Counted from the first letter of the stretch, positions 31,855 through 41,905 are shown. The stretch: 64,000 bases of DNA from Prorocentrum cordatum (GCA_963575745.1 CAUYUJ010016371.1:452524-516523); one strand, 5' to 3'. Notes: generated from the letters alone by a model not told the origin. Translations and numbers: made by a program.

Positions 31855-32480
31855 CAGCCTCCTCCTCCTCCTCCTCCTCCTCCTCCTCGTCGGCCTGTTC
31901 ACCCGTTTCCCTCCTCCCCCTCCCCTTCTCCCCCCCCTCCTCCTCCTCCTCCTCCCCCTCCTCCTCCTCCTCCTCCTCCTCCTCCTCCTTCTCCTCCTCC
32001 TCCTCCTCCTCCTCCTCCCCCTCCTCCTCCTCCTCCTCTCCTCCTCTCCTCCTCCTCCTCCTCCTCCTCCTCCTCCCTCCTCCTCCTCCTCCTCCTCCTC
32101 CCCTCCTCCTCCTCTCCTCCTCCTCCTCCTCCTCTCCTCCTCCTCCTCCTCCTCCTCCTCCTCCTCCTCCTCCTCCTGCGCCTCCCCGCCCCAGAGGCCC
32201 AAGCCGACGCCCCCACACCAGGTGCGGGCTCCCGCGCGCAAGCATGCCCCTAGCCCGCGGGGCGCCCAGACCGGGGGAGTGGGCAAGGCTTGTCGGCGGC
32301 CTCCGCGGCCAGCGCTCTCGAGCGCGGGCCGTCCCCAGCCCATCCCGCCCCTGGGAGGAGAGGAGGAACAGGAGGAGGAGGAGGAGGAGGAGGAGGAGGA
32401 GGAAGAATAGGAAGAAGAGGAATAGTATAAGGAGGAGAAGAGGAGGAGGAGGAGGAGGAGGAGGAGGAGGAGGAGCGATA
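31855..32480 (+). repeat. (TCC)n and (GGA)n microsatellites around a GC-rich spacer
   Basis: TCC triplets at 31,857-32,176 and GGA triplets at 32,362-32,475 are complementary and could pair across the 185-bp spacer. Frames are artefacts. Confidence 0.9.
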
Positions 32481-32588
32481 TTTCGAACAGCAAGGCGCAG
32501 AGCTGCCGAAAAGCAGGGCAGGCTGGCCGCAGCGGCCTCCGAGGCCAGCGCTCGAGCGTGGGCCGTCCCCAGCCCATCCCTAGGGAAC

Positions 32589-32733
32589 CGAACAATGGCA
32601 TAAACATAAACACTCGGAGGTCCGCGCGGATTTCTCGGATCGGCGCTGGACCCCCCTGGCGGCGCCTCCGGCGCCGCTCCGATCCGAGAAATCCGCTCGG
32701 ACCTCCGAGTTTTTACGTTTATGTCATTGTTCG
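32589..32733. mobile_element. Foldback element H, 145 bp
   Basis: Two 57-bp arms are separated by about 31 bp. The left arm begins CGAACAATGGCATAAACATA and the reverse complement of the right arm begins CGAACAATGACATAAACGTA; the inner parts share CTCGGAGGTCCG and GGATTTCTCGGATCGG. Diverged relatives lie at about 54,605-54,780 and 10,980-11,110. Non-coding and probably non-autonomous. Confidence 0.85.
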
Positions 32734-32734
32734 T

Positions 32735-33640
32735 CCCCTTAATATCACCCCCAGACGCAGCACTCACTCGGCAAGCCTGCCTCGCGAAGACAAAGCTCGG
32801 ACGAGGATGACATCGGGCTGAGGAGAGAACGGGCATCTCCTGAGACCCGGCGGCTCAGGAGGATGGCTCGGGCGCCGCGGCCTTCCCAGAGCGTTCCAGA
32901 ACGCTCTGAGAGCGCGCCCGAAAGCTCTGGAACGGATGCATCCTCGTCCAAGGCCCGTCCGACTCGTCCCCGCTGTGGCCGGGGGTGGGGTGTCTTGATT
33001 CTGGCTTGGCCCTTCCGATGTGCGTCTCGGGCCCAGGCCGCGTCCCCGCACTTGCAGAGCAGAAGCGTCACCAAGGCACCGCCGAAGAAGAGCGCCGGCC
33101 GGAGCCACCACCTCGGGTTGGACGCGCCGCGGCCGTCCCTTCCCACCCCGAGGGAGCTGGCTAACATTCTGGATGGGTGCGGCAGCGAGGGAGGGAGCGG
33201 ACGCGATGACGACACAAAAAGAGGGGGACGAATGGAAGAAGCAACGGCGGTGCACGCGCACACGAGGCATCACTGATACCAGCACGCAGGCAGCACACGA
33301 CTGCACGGCACGCAGCGAATGAATACCCTTCGACACCTTTGCAGCACGCACGCTGCGTGCACGCACGCAGCGCACGGAGCAGTTACGCAGCGGTCAAAAA
33401 GGCCTCCGACTTTGGGAACGAGACACGGCGGTAAACGGACGCGCTGCGCAAACTCCAAAACTTCCACGCTCGGCAGGACCCGTCGGGAAAGCAGCCCCTG
33501 AGCAGACGAGCAGAGCGAAAGGATCCCAGCAGGCGGGCGCAACAAGAGCAGCCGGGGGGGGAGCCGCCGAATCACGCAAAAATCGGCCGGGGGGGGGGGA
33601 ACGCATCACCACCTTAGCTGCCCCGATACGCAACACGCAA
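32735..33640. other. No gene supported
   Basis: GC-rich sequence with several open frames on each strand but no recognised domain, and an ACGCACGCAGCG cluster at 33,340-33,380. Confidence 0.5.
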
Positions 33641-33770
33641 CACGCAGCGTATTGACACGGAGCTCAACAAGTAGACTGAACACGTAGGTCTGACGCGATG
33701 CGTTCACCAAAACGTGGGCCAATACGTTGAGCCAACACGCAACGTATTGACACGGACGTTTTGAACACGG
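33640..33770 (+). repeat. Direct ACGCAACGTATTGACACGG repeats
   Basis: ACACGCAGCGTATTGACACG (33,642) and ACACGCAACGTATTGACACG (33,734) are 92 bp apart, with an inverted CCAATACGTTG between them. Confidence 0.7.
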
Positions 33771-33997
33771 CACTTGCTGCGTATCAAAACGGGCGTATCG
33801 GACACCACGTGGTTCCTCTCTTGTGCCGATCTCGCTTTTTTTGGGGGGACGCGGGCGTGCCGCGGCGGCGTGCGCCGAGACGCCCGACGCGCACCCTGGA
33901 ATCGACTGCACCTCGGGCCGCGGGGGAGCTGGGCCCCGGCATCCTCAGGCAGGGCTGACTGGGAAAGGCCTCAAGATCAAGTTGAGATGTTGCCCCC

Positions 33998-33998
33998 T

Positions 33999-34029
<31 letters not shown>

Positions 34030-34367
34030 GCCCGTGGGGTGTCCTGGGATTTCCCAGGATGGCCTAGGATTCTGATGATGTCCTATGATGTCCTAGGATG
34101 TCCTACGAAAGCCTGGGGATTTCCAGGAAAATCCTAGGATCTCCTAGGATTTCCCAGGGTGTCCTAGGATTCTTATGATGTCCTAGGCTGTCCTGCGAAA
34201 GCCTGGGGACTTCCGGGACCATCCGGGGGACACCCGGGGGCATCCCACGGCGCGAGATCCCCCCCCCACACAAAAACAAAAGCACGGACATCCTGGGACA
34301 TCCTGGGACATCCTGGGACAATCCGGGGGACATCCTGGGCATCCCACGGCGCGAGATCCCCCCCCCC

Positions 34368-34404
<37 letters not shown>

Positions 34405-34430
34405 ACAAAAAAAAAAAAAAAAAAACGCCA
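33998..34430 (+). repeat. (CA)n, TCCTGGGA repeats, (TA)n and A19
   Basis: A CA run at 33,998-34,029 is followed by about 290 bp of TCCTAGGA/TCCTGGGA octamers and a duplicated GCATCCCACGGCGCGAGATC (34,239 and 34,337), each followed by a C-run. The second copy leads into (TA)14 and then 19 A residues. The A-run could be a retroposon tail, but no body is recognised. Positions 34,430-34,810 hold nothing identifiable. Confidence 0.8.
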
Positions 34431-34814
34431 CGTGGGGCGCGGCCCGCCTCGCTCCGCCCGTGGGGCCCGCTGGCCCCCGTGGCCCCCCGCGGCCCGGGGC
34501 CATGGGGCGCCTCGGGAGTGGAGGCCCCCCCGTCCCGCACAACTGCCCTCCACCACGCTCCCTTGCAGTCAAAAACCCGAATCAGGACGCGCGGCAGGGA
34601 CGCGAGACACGTGGAAGCTGAAGCTGGGATTCTTGGGGCGGCGGGCGACGAAAACCCCAAGACGAAACCAGGGAAGGACGGAGACGCAAGTGCAAGGAAG
34701 AGCAAGGACGCAAGGGTACCCTGAGCAAGGTCGCGCGTCCTCATTCGGTTTTTTGACTGTACTTCCCTCCGGGCATCTGTGGACTGTCGATGCACGCGGG
34801 ACACGCTCCTGCTC

Positions 34815-35095
34815 GTGGTGCCTCTCTCTCTCTCTCTCTCTTTCTCTTTTTCGCTCTTCCCCTCTCTGTCTCTCTCTCTCTCTCTCTTTCTGCCTCTCTG
34901 TGTCTCTCTCGCACTGTCTGCCTTCATCTAGACCTCTCTCTCTGCATCTGTTTCTTAGCTCCCCATCCCCTGTATCTACCTCCTTCTCTATGTCTACTTC
35001 GCTGGTTCTCTCACTGCGTCTCTCTCTCCCTCTCTCTCTGAATCCCCTCGCTCTCTCTCCCCCACCCCCTCTCTCCCACACCTTCTCCATATCAT
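34815..35095 (+). repeat. (TC)n-rich tract
   Basis: CTCTCT runs mixed with TCTGCCTC-type variants. Ser/Leu-rich frames are artefacts. Confidence 0.9.
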
Positions 35096-35835
35096 GAGCA
35101 CCTAAAAGCGCAGGCGAAAAGCAGTCCAGAGGAGCGAGACACGACCGAACCAAACAACTCCCACATGTCAGACAGCAGGGTGACGTGGGAACGGCTTGGA
35201 GCAGCAATGAGCTGCTACATCGTACACGCACAGGCAACAAGACCCATACGCACTCACGCAGAGCCTCAAAAAGCCAGGCGCAACCAAAGGGAATGTCGGG
35301 GAACGGGCGGACAAAGAAGAGCCCCTTCTCAGCCAAGTGCAACACAAAGAGCCAATACTAGCCAGGAGCACACAGGCCTAGAGGCAGCCACGAGCAAGAG
35401 GAGCGATCAACAACGAAACACCCAAGGTTACCACATTATGCAACGACAGGTGCAACAGTAACCGCCTGATGCAGGCGGGAACGGCCGAACCGAACAGATG
35501 TCACTGGCCCTTCACAGGGCGGCAAGTGAAACAACATCTCTGGCCTTAACTCATCTCCACGACTCCTCGGATTCGTAACAGCCTTTCCTTTTTCAGTGAC
35601 GTCGCATACTCGTCCCTACCCTCACTCAAAGCCCTCTCGCATGGCCGCGTAATCCTCATCCTCCCTACCGTCCTCGTTGTCCTCCTCTCCTCCAGCTCCT
35701 CTTCCACGTCCTCATAATCCTCCCCCCCTCCCTCCTCCATTCCCTGTCATCATAAATAACTCCCCCCTGTCACACCTTGATCCGGGCGTTTCGCCAAAGA
35801 CTTCCTCACCAGTTATGACCCTGAAGCTTAACAGT
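35095..35835. other. No gene supported
   Basis: A 98-codon plus-strand frame (start 35,168 by ATG, stop near 35,459) is Gln/Arg/Ser-rich, but it shows no domain, so I do not call it. CT-rich sequence follows at 35,600-35,745. Confidence 0.4.
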
Positions 35836-35837
35836 GA

Positions 35838-36705
35838 CAACAGTTTCGCGGATTGAGGGCGGGTGGTTTTCAAAATGTGGTTATCGCCTTGGCGCCGCGC
35901 GAATTCGTTTTGAACATTTGCTAGAGCTTCGCGGATTGAGGGCGGGTCGTGTTCGAAATGTGGCTCTCGCCTTAGCGCCGCGAACTTTCGTTTTAAACCT
36001 TTGCAGCAGTTTCAAGAATTCAGAGCGGGCCGTTTTCAAAATGTGGCTCTCGCCTTGGCGCCGCGCGCATTCGTTTTCAAAAGTTGCAAGAATGTCACGG
36101 ATTGAGGGCGGGTCGTGTTCGAAATGTGGCTCTCGCCTTAGCGCCGCGCACATCCGTTTTGAAACTTGCAAGAATGTCACGGATTTAGGGCGGGTCGTTT
36201 TCAAAATGTGGCTCTCTCCTTAGCGCCACGCACATTCGTTTTGAACGTGTGCAACGGTTTCACGAATTCAGTGCAGGTGGTTTTCAAAATGTGGCTCCCG
36301 CCTTGGCACCGCGCACACTCTTTGCAACAACTTACAAACGTTTCACGGATTGAGGGCGGGTCGTTTTCAAAATGTGGCTCTCATTATAGCGCCGCGCACA
36401 TTCGTTTTGATCCTTTTAAACATTTGCGAGACTTTCACGGATTGATGGCGGGTCGTTTTCAACATGTGGTTCTCGACTTGGCGCCGCGCACATTCGTGTT
36501 GTAAAAACTGCAAGAGCTACACGGATTCAGGGCGGGTCGTTTTCAAAATGTGGCTTCCCCCTAGGCGACGTGCACATTCGATCAAGCAAATTTGCAAGAC
36601 TTGCACGGATTGGAGGCGAGTCCTTTGCAAACTGTGGCTCTCGCTGTAGCGCCGCGCACCTACGTTTTTCATTGTTGGGGAATTTGGAAGAATTTCACGG
36701 ATTCC
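35838..36705 (+). repeat. 83-bp tandem satellite F, about ten units
   Basis: The core CAAAATGTGGCTCTCGCC recurs near 35,871, 35,955, 36,037, 36,121, 36,202, 36,284, 36,368, 36,460, 36,543 and 36,628. Each unit also has CGGATTGAGGGCGGGTCG and CGCCGCGCACATTCGTTTTG. The same family appears inverted at 43,060-43,470. Confidence 0.95.
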
Positions 36706-37955
36706 CATGGTCAGCGTACCAGGAACAGTGGTCTGAGGAGACTCATGATTATGCGGGTGCAACAATGATGTTGATTCGCGGTGTTGACGTCCCAAGAATG
36801 GCGCTCTGGCGCTTTTAGCTCGTCAGGACACAGTAGACAGGTTGTGGCGTGGCATTCTTCAAGGTCTTCAAACGGATGTCTTCCAACGAGGCAGCTCCCC
36901 AAATGGAAATGAACCGATGTAGGGGCCTATGAAGAAGGAGCTTGGAAGGAGGGTAAATTCCAACATCGTTGATGACTCTTGGGTTTCCACTGGTCCTCCT
37001 CCTCCTCCTCCTCCTCCTCCTGCCTTCCAGCCGCTTCGTGCAGGGATTGGTTCCGCCCTCCTCCTGTTCTCGCCGACGGGCCTTCCAGCTTGTCGGGGGG
37101 GCCGGAGCGCAATAGAGTACACAGAAGAAGCGAACGAAGAACGAAGGGGCGAGGATAAGGAGGCGAAGGCCGTCCCCACCTGCGTGAGCACCACAGGAGT
37201 CCTCCCGAACAAAATGGCGCGGCACGTGTCCCTGGAAGGGGCCCGACGGGGCTCTTCGAAAGGCCAAACAAACTGCCATGAGCGAACGGGGCCATGAGGA
37301 CAGCAGACCCTGGACCCCTTGGGAAGCAACTCCTGGAAGGTCCTCATAAGAATGGTCAGGGGGGCGGGCGTCGAGCCATAATTGGTAGGCCGGAGTTCGC
37401 ATGGGACTCGACCCAATGAGGCAGGATGAGGCACCGCTGAGCGGGGCTCTGCCGGATCGCGCCGGTCTTCGCCCGTGGCTGCACCACAGCGCCGATGCCG
37501 ACCTGCTGTGACCTCTCGCGTCGGGAGCGGCCAGGAGGGGGGTGTCCAAGAGGGAGGGGTGCAAATCATGACCGGCGGCACGTGCGCGGCCCAGCGCGGG
37601 GGCCAGGGACGTCATGCAGCAAGGAGAGGCGCCATGAAACCTGGGGAGATCCCATGGCCCCCGCCATGATCTCCCCCCCCCCCCCTCTAGTCATCACCCC
37701 CCTCTCTGCCGCCCCCGATGGCAGGAGCTGCACCCGGCGACCCCGAAGGGGCCCCAGGACACTTTTGCTGTAGAGGCCGCGCGCCGGGCGGGTCGACTCG
37801 AGAGCGAGGCGGCCGAGCGCCCACCGCGCCCCAAGCGGCCGGGGACACGCGGGCAGCGACGGCGGCGGCCCCCGCGGTGCTGCGGCGCAGCCAGGCCGCT
37901 CGGCGAGGCGCTGCGCGCGTGCCCGGGCCGCGCTGCTTAAAAAAAAACCAGCTCG
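36705..37955. other. No gene supported
   Basis: Overlapping open frames on the minus strand have no recognised domain. A short (TCC)n tract lies at 36,996-37,022 and a C-run at 37,673-37,685. Confidence 0.45.
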
Positions 37956-38160
37956 GGAGGGAGGAGGGAGGAGGGAGGAGGAGGGAGGAGGGAGGAGGGA
38001 GGAGGGAGGAGGGAGGAGGAGGCGGAGGCGGAGGAGGAGAAGAGGAAGGGGAGGAGGAGGAGGAGGAGGAGGAGGAGGAGGAGGAGGAAGAGGAGGAGGA
38101 GGAGGAGGAGGAGGCGGGAGGAGGAGGGAGGAGGGAGGAGGGAGGAGGGAGGAGGAGGGG
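37955..38160 (+). repeat. GGAGGGA / (GGA)n low-complexity tract
   Basis: About 200 bp of GGAGGGA heptamers passing into GGA triplets and back. Frames are artefacts. Confidence 0.95.
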
Positions 38161-38372
38161 GAGCTCGTCTTGGCGGCGTCCACGCTGGGGTGGCGCGAGG
38201 GGGCGGGCTCCCGAGGAGGCGGCGGGGCCACTGGGAGGGCACGGGCGCTGCCCCGCCCTGCCGGCCTCCGAGAAGCCTTGCGAGCAGCCTCGCGGGGCCT
38301 TCTGAGGCCCATGGCCTTGCAAGGATCCCCTATCCGCCTTCTTGGAAGGTCGCCCCCTCGCGCCACTCTGAG

Positions 38373-38543
38373 GTCGGGCGTGCCCCCCCCCCCCCCCCCC
38401 CCCCCCCACAGGCGGATTTTGGACGACAAATAAAAAGATACCCAGAGCATATTAAACAATACCCAAACGTAGTCCACAACATCGTCCCCAGACTAATTTT
38501 TTACTATTTCCGGATATCCCTCCTGTAGAGGGACAGGCCCGAC
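38373..38543. mobile_element. Family A inverted-repeat element, copy A4
   Basis: The left end is GTCGGGCGTG, a long C-run, then CACAGGCGGATTTTGGAC. The right end, CCTCCTGTAGAGGGACAGGC, is followed by CCGAC, the inverse of the left end. The AT-rich interior matches the style of A2 and A3. It lies 85 bp beyond the stop codon of the plastid-precursor gene. Confidence 0.8.
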
Positions 38544-38628
38544 TCAACGCCACCCGTTCGTGGGCGCCGCCGACCGTCGGGGCCCCGACCCAAGGTGCCC
38601 TGCCGCGCCGCCTCGCTGCCAGGCTCGA

Positions 38629-38796
38629 TCAGCCAGACTCGGGGCTGCGGCGGAAGTAGCCCGCCTCGCCAGGGGCGTCCACCGTGCGGCCAAGGGTGCC
38701 GTAGCCCTTGACGTCCTCGTCCTTGAACGGCTGGACCATGAGCCACTGGGTGAAGCCGGGGACGGCGATCAGCCACGGGAGGGCGATGACGAGCAG
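38629..38796 (-). CDS. Plastid-targeted small membrane protein, exon 2
   Basis: A minus-strand frame, LLVIALPWLIAVPGFTQWLM then VQPFKDEDVKGYGTLGRTVD, ends with TGA at 38,631-38,629. It encodes one membrane-spanning helix followed by a charged, soluble tail. I place the acceptor after CCCCGGAG so that it continues the exon at 39,527-39,739 in frame with a GC...AG intron of 730 bp. Upstream residues PE could also belong, so the acceptor may be off by a few codons. The mature part (about 64 residues, one TM) has the size of a low-mass photosystem or cytochrome b6f subunit, but I cannot match it to a named one. Confidence 0.55.
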   Translation of the reverse strand: MLVIALPWLIAVPGFTQWLMVQPFKDEDVKGYGTLGRTVDAPGEAGYFRRSPESG

Positions 38797-38896
38797 CTCC
38801 GGGGCTCCTCGTGGGCGGGGGGCGTGCTGCCGTGCTCGGCCTCCTAGGAGGCCGGCACGCACCCAGGCCCCGCGGCCAGGAGCACGAGTCGGCTAC

Positions 38897-39069
38897 GCGC
38901 GGGAGGGACCCTCTGGGTAACGAGTGGCCTCTGGTGCGCGGCTTGCTGGGGGGCCGCGGGGGGGCCAAACACGAGCGCGCAAGACGCCACTGCCGCGCCG
39001 CGTCCGGCGGTCGGGGGGTCCCATCGAGCCCGCACCAGAGGTCACTCCAGCGGAGGGTCACTCTTGCGT
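38897..39069. mobile_element. Family B inverted-repeat element, copy B2
   Basis: The left end contains GGGACCCTCTGGGTAACGAG and GGCCTCTGGTGCGCGG. The reverse complement of the right end reads GAGTGACCCTCCGCTGGAGT then GACCTCTGGTGCGGG. An inner segment, CCAAACACGAGCGCGCAAG, is shared with copy B3 (CCAAAAAAGAGCGCGCAAG). It lies inside the intron of the plastid-precursor gene. Confidence 0.75.
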
Positions 39070-39138
39070 CTAGCTTAGATACTCCGGACGAAACACCGGT
39101 CCCGGGAGATGGGTCGAGGCCTCTGGGCCCAGACCCCC

Positions 39139-39300
39139 GACGTCATGATTTCTTCATGACGCGACCCCCAGAGGTCCGGACCCATTCCCTGGGACCGGTT
39201 TTTCATCCTGAGTCGTTTTTTGATGGTCCTGAGGGCCGGCAAGGGCCCCCGGAGGCCGAAAATAGCGAAAAACCTTCCGTCGTGATTTTTTCATGACTCG
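39139..39300 (+). repeat. Dispersed repeat D, copy 1
   Basis: About 160 bp bounded by two direct CGTCATGATTT(C/T)TTCATGAC segments, each itself palindromic. The interior carries CCCCCAGAGGTCCGGACCCA and GGGCCGGCAAGGGCCCCCGG. Relatives lie at 27,656-27,825 and 7,945-8,015. It also lies in the plastid-gene intron. Confidence 0.65.
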
Positions 39301-39526
39301 AGGGGGTCTGGGGGGGTCGACGTTCTGAAAGATGATGGCTTCGGGGCACTGGGTAAAGCCAGAGCTAGGGCCTCGCATCTGGACGCCTCGGTCGCTGCCC
39401 CCCACGGATGCAGCGCGGCTCTGCGCCATGCCCCGCGCGGAGCACACCCAGGGGACCGCGCCTCGGTGCCCAGACCACGGGGGCGTGGAAGTGCAGACAG
39501 TGCACACGGGCGGATCGCTCGCGAGC

Positions 39527-39739
39527 TCCGAAGCCCTCGTAGGTGAGCTCGATCGCCCGCGCGGGCAGCGGCGCGGTGGCGATGACGCCGGCCCCCGCCA
39601 GGGTCGCCGCTGCGGCGGGGAGGTCGGCCTGCGCGCGCGGCGGCGCGACGAACGCGCGGGCGGCCAGCTGCCGCAGCGCCAGCGCCGCCAGGGCGAGAGC
39701 CAGGAGGCGGGCGGCCGCGGCGGACCTCCGCGGCGCCAT
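39527..39739 (-). CDS. Plastid-targeted precursor, exon 1 (bipartite leader)
   Basis: ATG at 39,739-39,737. Residues 1-29 form a signal peptide (basic start, then LLALALAALAL and ARA). FVAP at 30-33 is the Phe motif typical of plastid transit peptides in algae with complex plastids. An Ala-rich hydrophobic stretch (about 42-62) ending in PARA resembles a thylakoid-transfer signal, after which IELTYEGFG would start the mature protein. The exon ends at 39,527, before GCTCGC, if the GC donor is right. With exon 2 the product is 126 residues. The leader is a secure call; the identity of the mature protein is not. Confidence 0.6.
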
Positions 39740-40465
39740 ATGCCGACCGCTGGCCAGCGCGGCGCGGCCCCGGCCGGGAGCTGCCCGGGGGCGCCTCGGC
39801 CACGCGCGCCTCGCCGGTGCTGCGGGGGCCGATCCCGGGCCCGAGGGCCGGAGCGCGCGCGCCCGCCTGGCTCGGTGCCACGGAGAAGCGTGCGCCGGTC
39901 CTGGGCCCAGGGTCGGCCCGGCCGGGAGCGGCGAGGTGGCCGTGGCCGACGCCCCCCGAGGAGAGGGAGGCCGCGCGGCGCCGGGAGCCCAGATGCCTCT
40001 CGGCTGCTCGGCCAGCTGCGCAACAGCGGGCGGGTGGGGCTGACCCCTGGGGGGCGCGGGAGAGGGCAACGGCATGTGATCAGGAAGGGGTCGCCGGCGC
40101 CGCCACCCTCTTTCTGTAGCATGTACCAGGGGCGTGAGGGGGACAGGGAAGGGAGCGGGAGGAAGAGCAGGAGTGACTTGACGGGCTTCGGTTCCATGGC
40201 TACAAGAAGTGCAGACGCAGGATGCGGATACCCTTTCTCCTGCCTCGAGAGGCCAATATCGTCAAAAAGCGCAGGACGACCAGATCAAGTAGACCTTCAC
40301 ACGGACTCTTCTTCCCTTCTGCCGTTCGAGGTCGCGGCTCAAATTCACGCGGCGTGGCACGTATCGCACAGCCGAGGTGGCGGTAGGGGGGGGGGGGAGA
40401 AGGAGGGAGAAAGGAGAGGGATCGACGGAAATTAAGAGGGACAGACGAAAACAGATGAGGGAGAA
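39740..40465. other. No gene supported; upstream flank of plastid gene
   Basis: GC-rich sequence with open frames on both strands, followed by a short G-run at 40,388. It could include the 5' UTR of the plastid-precursor gene. No TATA-like element is expected in dinoflagellates and none is called. Confidence 0.4.
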
Positions 40466-40720
40466 ATGGGGGAGGGAGGAGGGCGGATTGGGGGAGGAAG
40501 AGGAGTAGTAGGAAGAGAAGGAGGAAGGGAGGAGGAGGAGGAGGAGGAGGAGGAGGAGGAGGAGGAGGAGGAGGATGATGAGGAGGATAGGAGGAGAGAG
40601 GAGGAGGAGGCGGAGGAGGAGGAGGAGGAGGAGAAGGAGGAGGAGGAGGAGGAGGAGGAGGAGGAGGAGGAGGAGGAGGAGGAGGAGGAGGAGAAGGGGA
40701 GGAGGAGGAGGGAGGAGGGT
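40465..40720 (+). repeat. (GGA)n microsatellite
   Basis: About 250 bp of GGA triplets with GATGAG interruptions, ending immediately before the spliced-leader-like sequence. Confidence 0.95.
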
Positions 40721-40742
40721 CCGTAGCCATTTGGGGCTCGAG
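40721..40742 (+). other. Genomic relic of the dinoflagellate spliced leader
   Basis: The 22 bases CCGTAGCCATTT followed by GGGGCTCGAG match the conserved dinoflagellate spliced-leader exon, apart from one extra base and two substitutions. The leader is added to mRNAs by trans-splicing and is not part of the gene, so a genomic copy marks a reverse-transcribed mRNA. It is followed at 434 bp by the start of a decayed, intronless coiled-coil gene in the same orientation. Confidence 0.75.
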
Positions 40743-41175
40743 TGGGTTTGCATGGGAGGCCTTCCCTTTTCACTCGCTCGATACGGCAAGGCTGTCAACC
40801 ATCAATTCGTCTTCTCATCCGCATCCACTTGCAAGCATGGCCGACGACAAATTCCTTCTATCTCCATAACGGACTCTTGCGCATCCTGCCGCTACGGACT
40901 GGTCAGAAGCGACCCGCACGCCTCCTGTCTTCTTAAGAAGCTGGAAAGACAGACATTGCATATTGCCTCACACGTCATTTGACAGTCCCGGAAGCCACAT
41001 AACACAAGACTGCGGTAAATGAGTTCTTAGATGGGGAGAGACGATTCGGCAACCACCTCCAGCGAGCAGGACATGGCAAACTTCGCCAGCCCGTGCCCAG
41101 TGGGTAACCAAGCCAAAAGTGCAGCCAACCTAGACTAACAAGCAGGTGCTTCTTCATAGCTGGACCAACGATACG

Positions 41176-41905
41176 ATGGCCAGCGCAATGCCCAACGAAG
41201 GAACGGATATGGAAGCTGTGGCTGTTGTATCGCTCCGCGCATTTCAGGCTTTACGAAATTAACTGAATTCGCTCAGAAAAGCAGTGGATTCCACGAAGCG
41301 CCGCACGCAGAACGACACCGATGAGGCCACTGCAGGTTTGAACGCGAAGAGCTACGAAGAGATCCAAGATGCCCTCAAAGACAAGGTAAGCTATGCGGAC
41401 CTTGAGCCCGCCATAAACGACAAGGTGAGCACATCATATCTACAGAAGTCCATTCTTGGAAAAGCGAGCGAAGACACGGTCTGCCAAGTCCATCGCGCCC
41501 TAGAGAGCGAGGTGAGTCCTGAAGTCTTGGAGACATTGCGCCTGGATATGGTAGGCCAGATTGAGTTCCAGTGTTCTCTCACTGGCAAGGCGCGTAAATT
41601 AGATGTTAGCAAGCTCTCCTGGACAGATCGAGTATGGATGACATCTTTTCTGCTATTGAGGCCAAGGTGAGCGCGACAAATCTTCAGCAGGACCTTGAGG
41701 AGAAGGCGACCACCCGCACGTTCCAGAGGGCCATCGAAGGGTTCAACCAGTCTATCGGCGACACGGTGACCTTCTGAGACCTCCAGCAGGCTATCGCCAA
41801 AGCTGTGGGCGGCAAAGCATGCGCAGATTCGAAGGGCACTTCTTACACAGATCTGGAGGAGGAAAGGAGGATAGCAGGAAGCATATTGCGACGCATCAGG
41901 TTCAG
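41176..41905 (+). pseudogene. Processed pseudogene of a repetitive coiled-coil protein
   Basis: An ATG at 41,176 opens MASAMPNEGTDMEAVAVVSL and continues for 28 codons to an in-frame TAA at 41,260-41,262. The same frame resumes at once (LNSLRKAVDSTKRR) through repeated 20-30 residue units with DALKDKVSYADLEPAI- and KVSTSYLQKSILGKAS-type heptads. Near 41,600-41,640 the reading frame shifts: the next unit (DDIFSAIEAKVSATNLQQDL) is in another frame and meets TGA at 41,775-41,777. Similarity continues to about 41,905 (LEEER). Two stops plus a frameshift make it non-functional. No intron is seen, and with the upstream leader relic this suggests a retrocopy. The parent is a coiled-coil protein of unknown role. 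Confidence 0.75.

Noticed and set aside
35838-36705. Repeat array considered as a CRISPR
   Set aside because: Units are contiguous 83-bp satellite copies without unique spacers of uniform length, and the genome is eukaryotic. The same applies to the other arrays.
36815-37615. 266-codon minus-strand frame
   Set aside because: No domain, biased composition, several overlapping alternatives, and a (TCC)n tract inside.
39330-39360. Possible second copy of the plastid-protein motif (GFTQ-like)
   Set aside because: Only about 13 bases match exon 2; neighbouring residues do not align, so chance is likely.
39291-40197. Long Arg/Pro-rich frames overlapping the plastid precursor
   Set aside because: Shadow frames of the GC-rich exon 1 region; only the frame with the signal peptide and FVAP motif makes biological sense.
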